Origin: Ipomoea triloba
Lineage: Eukaryota; Streptophyta; Magnoliopsida; Solanales; Convolvulaceae
Direction of reading: 5' to 3'
Length of the DNA stretch: 64,000 nt
NCBI RefSeq assembly: GCF_003576645.1
Contig: NC_044930.1
Coordinates: 4,270,105 to 4,334,104, forward strand
The position numbers and the translations under genes were made by a program. Position 1 is the stretch's first letter. The number at the start of each line of letters is the position of its first letter. Below, piece by piece: positions 55,092 through 64,000 of this stretch. The notes beneath the pieces are model-generated. The model saw nothing but the letters and a program-made list of their open reading frames with translations. It ran no database searches and was not told where the DNA came from.

Positions 55092-55160
55092 TCAAGTTTC
55101 AACTATGAAATTAGAAAGAAATGGTTGCTTGGCTTGTGGTCGAGTACTTCCTATGATGGT

Positions 55161-55170
55161 GTATTTATAG
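55161..55170 (-). promoter_or_regulatory. TATA box of peroxidase C
   Basis: CTATAAATAC on the minus strand, 121 bp upstream of the ATG. The surrounding 60 bp are nearly identical to B and D. Confidence 0.75.
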
Positions 55171-55334
55171 TAGAAATCGAAGTTGACTATGATGTATGTT
55201 TGTCATATGAATGCGTAAACATGCATATATTGACTATGTGATCGAATTGTTTCAGAAAAGAAGTACTGCGTCGTATTGTTGAATTAGTCAATGGTTAGAA
55301 AGGTGATGGCATGCTGCAACTTAATTGGGATAAA

Positions 55335-55620
55335 ATTAGTACACTGATTGTCTAATTATTGATGCGCGTAAGCCGTCTTTGCATGAACATCTCGTGATTG
55401 TGACATTATGTGACTTCTTCTTATTTGTCATCTAAGAAAGGTTCCCTTTGACCTTCATTATCTTGTCTCAGTTACAGGAAACTTAGGTATCAAACCTGCG
55501 AAAATGACAACATCAAATGAGTAAATGGAATACAAATTTAAATTTAGTCTATAATTTATTACCCCCGAAATTTTATTTACCAACCTGAATCTCAAAGTAA
55601 CATATAAACTGCAACAATAC
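55335..55620. repeat. Peroxidase-array 5' flank, unit C (proximal)
   Basis: 'acactgattgtctaattatt', 'gcgcgtaagccgtctttgca' and 'tcaaacctgcgaaaatgaca' match units B, D and the gene-less unit at 61.9 kb. It continues at 56782 on the other side of an insertion. Confidence 0.75.
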
Positions 55621-56774
55621 ACATAGTTTAAAAAATCGCTAGGCACTCCTCGGACGCTTGGGGGACGCCTAGTACCTAGCAGAGCGCTTAGCCGAGGATT
55701 AATCGATGCCATTGTATTTTTTATTTTTTAAAAATTTGTTTAATTTTTTTTTTAATTTTTAAAACTTGATAATTATAAACTATTTACTACTTTAATAGTT
55801 AATATACTAAATATTAACCTAAAAAACATCTAGAGTTTAAACAATTTAGTTTTATTTAACTCATAACGATGAGAAAACCCTAATGTTGCATCCCTTTTCT
55901 CTCTAAAACCAAACGTATTTCTTTGCTGCTCAACTTCGGCTTCCATCGCTGGCCTCCGGCCGGAGCTCTAATGGAACTTTGAGCCGGCGGTTTTGGTCAC
56001 TTTCTATGTTTGTTCTCGCTCTTCTTCCGCCCCGACCACCGTCGCAGCTCCGTCCGCCTCCGACCACCGCCACACATCTTCTTCCGTTTTCTCTCCCTTT
56101 GAATAAAATAATAGTAGGTAGGTATTGGGGTTTGTGTTGGTAGTCTTGAACTCCCAACCCTACTTTGATTTTACCCACTTTTTGTTTTCTCTATTATTGT
56201 GTTTTCCTCTCGTTAGTTTCACGAGCATTTTTCCTCTCGTTACTTTCACGAGCTTTTCATTTTCATTAGCATAAATCGTTTAACTTGGTTTCGACAAGTG
56301 TTGATCTTATCCTGGGCGAGCAAAAAAGAATGATGACGAAGACCCAGATCTTTGATGAAGCTTTAAGCTCCCTGAAGGAACATAGCTTCATAGTTATGAA
56401 ACAGTATGCGATTCAAGTTTTCTATAGCATAGTTAGAAAAGTTGTTTCTATGTCTGACTGTAAGGAATGGTTTACCATTTCATTGATCATTGATGTAAAC
56501 GTTTTATGTTATGAATTAATGGAATAGCTACGTTTACCTTAAAAAAAAAAAACTCATAACGATGTCGTTTTAAGTGAAAGAACCCATTTAAAAAAAGAAT
56601 TGAACAATAGCTAATTGTCGACTAGGCGACCTAGTCGGTGCCTAGGAGGCCTAGGCGGTCAGCGCCTAGTCGACCGGCTAGCCGCTTAGACCACCGATTA
56701 TGGTGATACGCTAAGCGGCCGGCTAGCGCCTAGCGCCGATTAAACGGTGTCTAGGCGGGATTTTTGCAACATTG
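55621..56774. mobile_element. 1.15-kb insertion with 7-bp target duplication (hAT-like)
   Basis: Comparison with units B and D shows 1154 bp inserted between two copies of 'acaatac' (55614-55620 and 56775-56781). The ends form imperfect inverted repeats (left 'tttaaaaaatcgctaggc', right complement 'gcaaaaatcccgcctagac'). Both subterminal regions are packed with 'cctagg/ctaggcg' motifs. The interior includes a GC-rich stretch (55930-56100) and an 80-codon frame without a recognisable domain (56285-56527). It is non-autonomous. A 7-8-bp duplication suggests hAT. Confidence 0.7.
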
Positions 56775-56781
56775 ACAATAC

Positions 56782-58257
56782 CAACTAATAATGATTTTCC
56801 TTTACCCCACTAACTAAACGAAAAAGAAGACTTGTAAGTTATGGCGACTTAAAAGAAGATAACCATCCACATCCTCCATCTAACATCATCATACATGTTA
56901 TCAAAATTGCATCAATCCCCACCTCTCCAGTAGAGGAATAATGTGAAATGTCATTAGCACCGCCCAATTACTTTAGGCTAATAATGTGTCAAAATACTCC
57001 AACCAATTTAGAGTTTATATATGTTTTGTTTAAACTAAAAATTGAAAGATGCATGTTTAATACTCCATATTTTATATATTATATTTTATCTTAAAGAAAT
57101 TAAAATCAATCACTGCTTACTTTACAGTTAAGGTCTTTGACATGATGGATTTTGCCCTTGCTCCCATGTTGGTAGAAGTTAGCAATGCATGATTAATTTA
57201 TTTTCATGACAACTAATAGTGAAATGAAATACAAGGAATTTCTCATCTAAATAATTAATATTTGGATCGATATTTCCTAGAAGTAGTTGTTGACAAAGTA
57301 TAAATATTCATTTGACATATCTAATTCATAATAAATATATGACTACCTCAAAAGCCTTCTTAGAATTGATTTCATTGCAATATTTTAGAAACACTGCTAT
57401 ATTTTAGAAAGAATTTTACTCCGATATAATCTTAGAAATGATTTCATTACAATCAATGCACTTTAAACTTTATTTTAAAATAAAGATACGTCTTTGCTAC
57501 CTTCTAATATCTAAATTACTATTTTCATGTTAAGCATGCATAATTCAGCCATGCAGCATTATTATATCAACATCATTCAATTCGCCCCATTTGACAATAT
57601 ATATATAGAAACAGTAGGTGAGAATCAATATAATATAAAGATTTGAAAATAAATTATATGAAATTATTTTAAATATGACTCGTATACATCTATCACTGAC
57701 CAAATTAGAAAGTTTTAAACTCATTTATCTAAAGAAATTCTCATCGATTGTGTCGGCTTGATGAGTGGCATATATATGATATGCTAATTGGTAAAATCAA
57801 AGTCAACAAGCAAGTGGAGGGTAGGGGTGCTTTAATATAGGATTTGTAAGGTTATTATCCATGACACCCCTCTAGTACTCTGATCTTATTGGGATTCAAA
57901 CCTGTGATCTTAGCTCTAATACTAATTGTAAAATCAAATACTTATCTCTATAACAAAAACTATAGATTATATCGAAGTGTAACTTTCTTTCATTATACTT
58001 TTATAACAGTTAGCATCACGTTTTGATGGTATGATGTTGAACTCGGCTCTTTGAGCCGTAGCCCAACAATAATCTAATTATTGATTTGGCATGTTTTTTA
58101 CACTACACTTCGTTGAGTGCCAATTACAATATTATGGTGTTTAATTTGTTTAGAAAAAAAAAAAAAAGTAAAACCACATACAGCGATAGTGAGAATAAAA
58201 AAGAAAAAAAAGTGCTATTTCCATGTGTATAGTATGCAATACTTTTTAGAAGATGTC
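56782..58257. repeat. Peroxidase-array 5' flank, unit C (distal) and spacer
   Basis: 56782-57360 continues the flank shared with B and D. 57383-57710 recurs at 63755-64000. The rest is AT-rich, with a possible SINE piece around 57840-57960. No gene. Confidence 0.6.
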
Positions 58258-58440
58258 TTTTATATATATATATATATATATAAATTCACCGGGTCTTCCT
58301 CCGTCTGTATAACGGTCCGAGTCCACCCGTGTTTGCAGCTCAGGGGGAATCGTCACTTGTGGGAATCGAGGTCGGGTCTTTCCAAAATTCTTCCCCACAA
58401 AGAGAGCTCACTTGTCACTTGAACTACCCCATTGGGTTAG
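58258..58440 (-). mobile_element. tRNA-derived SINE, minus strand
   Basis: Reading the minus strand from 58440: box A-like 'ggggtagttcaagtgacaag', then box B-like 'gacctcgattccc', a short body, and a (TA)n tail at 58258-58281. This is the layout of plant SINEs. Confidence 0.5.
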
Positions 58441-58857
58441 AAGAATATCTCTCTTTAGTAAAGCTTGGCTAAGACTTAGTTGTATTAGTCACATCCCATA
58501 AGATGTAAAGACTAATGCAATATTATTTTTAGTCCCTCAATTATTATACATGTATCAATTTGGTCATTGACTATTAAAATTTTGAAATTAGGTGCATGAC
58601 TATTCAATTTGTATCAAATTTGGTCCTTGACTATTAACATTTTCAAATTAGGTGTATGACTATTCAATTTGTATCATATTTGATCTTGTAGTTAAATCTT
58701 TCGACTAAAATTTCGGCCAAGTCACAAGTTACCGCCTAATTTATTTAATTTTTATTTTAAAATTATTTTAATAATTTTTAAATTAAAAAATTTAAAAATA
58801 TAAAACCGCTGGCCACCCCCCACCCTCTTCCGGAGACGAAGATCTCTTGTCTCCAAT
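58441..58857. other. AT-rich spacer with ~70-bp partial duplication
   Basis: 'ttgactattaaaattttgaa' and 'gcatgactattcaatttgta' occur twice (58566-58617, 58624-58676). The rest is AT-rich, ending in a short GC-rich palindrome ('ggagacgaagatctcttgtc'). Confidence 0.5.
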
Positions 58858-58885
58858 NTAAGGGGGGGGGGGGGGGGGGGGGGGG
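58858..58885. other. Undetermined base and 24-G homopolymer (assembly weak point)
   Basis: Position 58858 is 'n', followed by 'taa' and 24 consecutive G (58862-58885). This is the only ambiguous base noticed. It lies between array units C and D, so the join may not be reliable. Confidence 0.9.
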
Positions 58886-58959
58886 CGCAGAACGCCGGTC
58901 CCCTCCTTCGCCTCCACGGGGAGTCAAACCAAAATTGTCATCCCTAGCTTAATTATAAT

Positions 58960-59444
58960 ACATACTCCAATAATGTGTTTAATTAATTAATTAGTGTTTT
59001 AAGGTAAAGTAGAAACTTAAACAATAATGTGATTCCTGAATATTATTGTGATAAAATTTATCATAATTCATTAATTCAACGACCTTATATATTAATTGTT
59101 ATAGGATCATACTATAAGAAGGATCAACACTTTGTTGTCGAATTTTTGTAACGTTAGATTTAAATTTGTCTGATTACTTTTCGTATTTTGTCAGACCTGT
59201 GTATATAATAATATATTGGAATATATGTTGCACAAAAAAAAATTACTGTGTATTAGGATATAATTAAGCAAAACAAATGTTCATACAATTCACACTTCCA
59301 ATGGAAAAATGAAAATAAAAATGTAAACAATCCAAAATTTGGCTTCACTCCCTGCCACCCCCATCCCTCAATTATCCCTACTTTATTTGGTAACACTAAT
59401 GGTTGAAACAAAAAATATTCTTAAACACGCTTTTGGAATGGAGC
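58960..59444. repeat. 3' flank of peroxidase D
   Basis: It matches the 3' flank of C from about 53300 ('gttttaaggtaaagtaga', 'cgaccttatatattaatt') and is nearly identical to that of B from about 59210. No gene. Confidence 0.7.
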
Positions 59445-60763
<1,319 letters not shown>

Positions 60764-60832
60764 TCAAGTTTCTACTATGAAATTATAATGAAATGGTAGC
60801 TTGGCTTGTGGTCGAGTGCTTCCTAGGATGGT

Positions 60833-60842
60833 GTATTTATAG
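60833..60842 (-). promoter_or_regulatory. TATA box of peroxidase D
   Basis: CTATAAATAC on the minus strand, about 121 bp upstream of the ATG, in the same context as B and C. Confidence 0.75.
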
Positions 60843-61897
60843 TAGAAATCGAAGTTGACTATGATGCATGTTTGTCATATGAATGCGTAAGCATGCATAT
60901 ATTGACTAAGTGAATTGTTTAAGAAAACGAGTACTGCGTTTTGTTGAATCAGTCAATGATTAGAAAGTTAATTGGGATAAAATTACTACACTGATTGTCT
61001 GATTATTGAAGCCAATGGCATAAGCCCTCTTTGCATGGACATCATGTGATATTATTGTGATTTCGACATTATTTGACTTCTTCTTGTATGTCGTCTAAGA
61101 AAAGTTCCCTTTGATCTTCATTATGTATCATGTCTCAGTTACAGGAAGCTTAGGTGGTATCAAATATGCGAAAATGACATCTATTGGGTAAATGCAATAA
61201 CAATTTTAATTTAGGCTTTAATTTATTACCTCACGAATTTTTATTTAACAACAACCTAATTCTCAAAGTAACATGTAAACCGTAACAATACCAATTAATA
61301 ATTAGTTTCCTTTATCCCACTAACTAAACGAAAAAAGAAGACTTGTAAACTGTAGCGACCTAAAGAAGATAACAACATCCTCCATCTAATATCATTATAC
61401 ATCTCGCTAAAATTGCATCAATCCCCAAATCTCGAGTAGAGGAATAATGTGAAATGTCATTAGCACGGTCCAATTACCTTGGGCTAATAATGTGCCAAAG
61501 TACTCCAACAAATTTAGAGTTTATGTATGCTTTGTTTAAACTAAAAATGAAAAGATGCATTATTTAATACTCCATATTTTATCTGAAATTAAAATCAATC
61601 ACTGCTCACTTTACAGTTAAGCTCTTTGACATGATTAATTTATTTTAATCACAACTTATAGTCAAATAAAATAAGGGAATCCTCATCTAAATAATTAATA
61701 TCTGGACCGATATTTCCTAGAAGTAGTTGTTGACAAAGTATAAATTAAATATTCATTTGACATATCTAATTCATAATAAATATATGACTACCTCAAAAGC
61801 CTTCTACTGCAATTTTACAAATGAAATTAAAGAAAAGTCTTGAGATGCCAGTTAACACTGCTCTCCTTATTGGCATCTATATCAGTGCGTAAATCTA
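60843..61897. repeat. Peroxidase-array 5' flank, unit D
   Basis: Proximal (60975-61160), middle (61190-61500) and distal (61610-61897) blocks align with unit B in order and spacing, without the insertion seen in unit C. No gene. Confidence 0.75.
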
Positions 61898-64000
61898 ATT
61901 ACTACACTGATTGTCTGATTATTGAAGCGCGTAAGCCGTCTTTGCGTGATTTCGACATTATATATGTGACTTCTTATTTATTGTCATCTAGGAAAGGTTC
62001 CCTTTGACCTTCATTATCTTGTCTAGTTACTGGAAACTTAGGTATCAAATCTGCGAAAATGACAACATCAAATGGGTAAATGGAATACAATTTTAAATTT
62101 AGGCTTTATTACCTGAAAGTTGTCTTTTAGTGGAAGTGAAAAGTAAGAAAGTGCAGAAATTAAAGAGAAGAACTTAGCATTGATTATGGAAATTGGAAAA
62201 TCAAATCTTGACATTGAGATGAAAAAGCAATTACAATATGAAATTGTCCTCTAAATCTTCAATAAAATGGATTGATTACAAAATAAAAGTGTTTATTAGG
62301 AGAATTTCTATGGAGGAAAACTTAGAGGAGAAACTGAAAAATGAAAAGTGATGTGAAGTCAAAATAACGTCTCTTGCTATTTATACTCCAGATCCGTGCC
62401 AAAATAACCAACTTAGGCTCCCTACTGGATGCATAAACACGATAGCGTTCGCAACGTGAGTCCCTAAACCACAACCTGGTCGATTTAGCGACTCACGGTC
62501 GGTCACACAGTGTCACCGTGAGTGTTGGGCCAAGGTTTCTGATCTTTGGGATCACGCTAGTGGTGACACCGTGACTGCCAGCATGAACCCAAAGATTAAA
62601 AACCAGATCATAGAGTTCACAGTGGAACTCATCATGAGCTCCCCAGTATGGTCACTTGGCTCTGATCTTGCGCCTTAGCTTCCGGCATGTTCTCGGGTGC
62701 ACATTATTGCCTCATTTTTTTCTATAATTGTTCTTCGTCTTTACTTACTTTACAGTTAAGGTCTTTGACGTGATGGATTTTGCTCTTGCTCCCAAGTTGG
62801 TAGACGTTAACCATGATTAATTTATTTTCATGACTACTAATAGTCAAATAAAATACAAAGGGTTTCTCATCTAAATAATTAATATTTGGATCAATATTTC
62901 CTAGAAGTAGTTGTTGACAAAGTATAAATAACCATTATATTTGACATATCTAATTTAATAATTCATAATAAATAAATATATGACTACCTCAAAAGCCTTC
63001 TACTACAATTCTACAAATGAAACTAAAGAAAAGTCTTGAGATGCCAGTTAACACCGCTCTCCTTATCATTGGCATCTATATCAGTGCCTAAATCTAATTT
63101 TATATAAAATATTTAATGTTAAAAAGTAAATATTTTTGTGACTTCATGCAATAAAAAATAGAGTAATTTTAGATATGTGGGCTTGCAATTTACACTCATT
63201 AGTGGTGTGCGGATAACCTTATTTTAATCTTTAAATTTCTTGGAGATGCATACTTCAACCAAGAAAAAATTTATTTTCTCACGTTAATTTATTCCATAAT
63301 GTTTATCTCTTGACGTAACAATAAATTTTTTTCATTGCAGGCTTATAAATTGAATTATTTCACCATGAGTTAAAAATGTATTTATTAATCAAATACTAAA
63401 AAAAAATAAATCATCAAGTAGAATCATATAGAAAAGTTAAATTTAGATTAAACTCACCAATTAAATAATATTGTGATTTATGAATATCACAATAAAGTCA
63501 TAATTCCAATAAGGACCAGACACGGGTCATCCCACCTAATATGCTACTGGGTCACCCAATTTGAGTTAGATTTGCACCTCTGTGCATCTATGCTATACAA
63601 TTCAACTTCTTTAAAAAAAAAAAAGAAAAAAAAAAGAAATTGTATATACTAGTGGAAACCCACATCCGTTTTCTAATGTGAGACAATTGCTAATTACAAG
63701 TTTTCAACTCAAATAGGTATACTTTGAGTATCAATTTCTCATTCTCCCATTATTTCATAAACACTGCTATATTTCAGAAACAATTAAACTTTATTTTAAA
63801 ATAAGGATACTTCTTTGCTACCTACTAATTTCTAAATTACTATTGTCATGTTAAGCATGCATTCAGCCATGCAACATTATTATATCAACATCATTCGCCT
63901 CACTTGACAATATAGAAACAGTAGGCGAGAATCAATATAATATAAAGATTTGAAAATAAATTATATGAAATTATTTTAAATATGACTCGTATACATCTAT
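61898..64000. repeat. Gene-less peroxidase unit (orphan 5' flank, unit E)
   Basis: The distal flank of unit D runs straight into a new proximal flank ('attactacactgattgtctg', 'aagcgcgtaagccgtctttg'). There is no peroxidase gene or 3' flank between them. The flank then continues (62745-63100 distal block, 63180-63740 as in unit B, 63755-64000 as in unit C) to the window edge. It is interrupted by unrelated sequence at 62114-62744. Confidence 0.75.
62114..62744. mobile_element. ~630-bp insertion of unknown type in unit E
   Basis: Absent from the aligned flanks of units B-D. It is GC-richer than its surroundings (62400-62700), with 'ctcttgctatttatactcc' and dispersed 'tcaccgtga/cgtgagt' motifs. 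It could be a solo LTR or LTR piece, but no termini or target duplication were identified. Confidence 0.4.

Noticed and set aside
56285..56527. 80-codon frame inside the 1.15-kb insertion
   Set aside because: No recognisable transposase or host domain. It was kept only as part of the element description.

Overview
This is a stretch of nuclear DNA from a dicot plant. The basis is AT-rich intergenic DNA, spliced genes with GT-AG introns, plant-only families (CIPK kinases, WEB/PMI2 coiled coils, class III peroxidases), a plant-type eL8 gene and many MITEs. Family resemblance suggests an asterid, possibly Convolvulaceae/Solanales. That placement is inference. No transposase, reverse transcriptase or other mobile-element protein was recognised.

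Left part (1-21 kb): an intronless CIPK14-like kinase (1822-3117, +). About 9.5 kb of repeat-rich spacer follows. Next is a membrane-anchored CxxC/coiled-coil protein of the family often labelled 'stress response protein NST1-like' (12733-17659, +, three coding exons, 878 aa). A CIPK5/CIPK25-like kinase (18721-20076, -) converges on it. The kinase lies behind a long leader holding several upstream ORFs, one of 63 codons.

Middle part (21-37 kb): about 7.7 kb of spacer with MITEs and a fold-back element. Then the 60S ribosomal protein eL8 gene RPL7A (28883-30558, +, six coding exons) with telo-box and site II promoter motifs. It converges on a WEB-family gene (31783-34250, -, two exons). Between them lies an internally deleted copy of exon 2 and intron 2 of the NST1-like gene from 15 kb away.

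Right part (37-64 kb): a tandem array of secretory class III peroxidases, all on the minus strand. Four are complete: 37045-38208, 49023-50453, 53777-55040 and 59445-60712. Each has a TATA box and the same 5'-flank signature. The same flank also occurs without a gene at 44.4 kb and at 61.9-64 kb, so the array has lost members. The 49-kb copy carries three extra in-frame 42-bp tandem duplications, one of which doubles the proximal heme-ligand motif. A PLATZ transcription-factor fragment, a possible Helitron end and a tRNA-Gly(GCC)-like gene lie between the first and second peroxidases.

The two CIPKs would act in CBL-Ca2+ signalling and the peroxidases in the cell wall or apoplast. RPL7A is housekeeping. 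No operon-like cooperation is implied. The clearest unusual structures are the duplicated motifs in the 49-kb peroxidase, the NST1-like transduplicate, the PLATZ remnant, the orphan peroxidase flanks and the uORF-rich CIPK leader.
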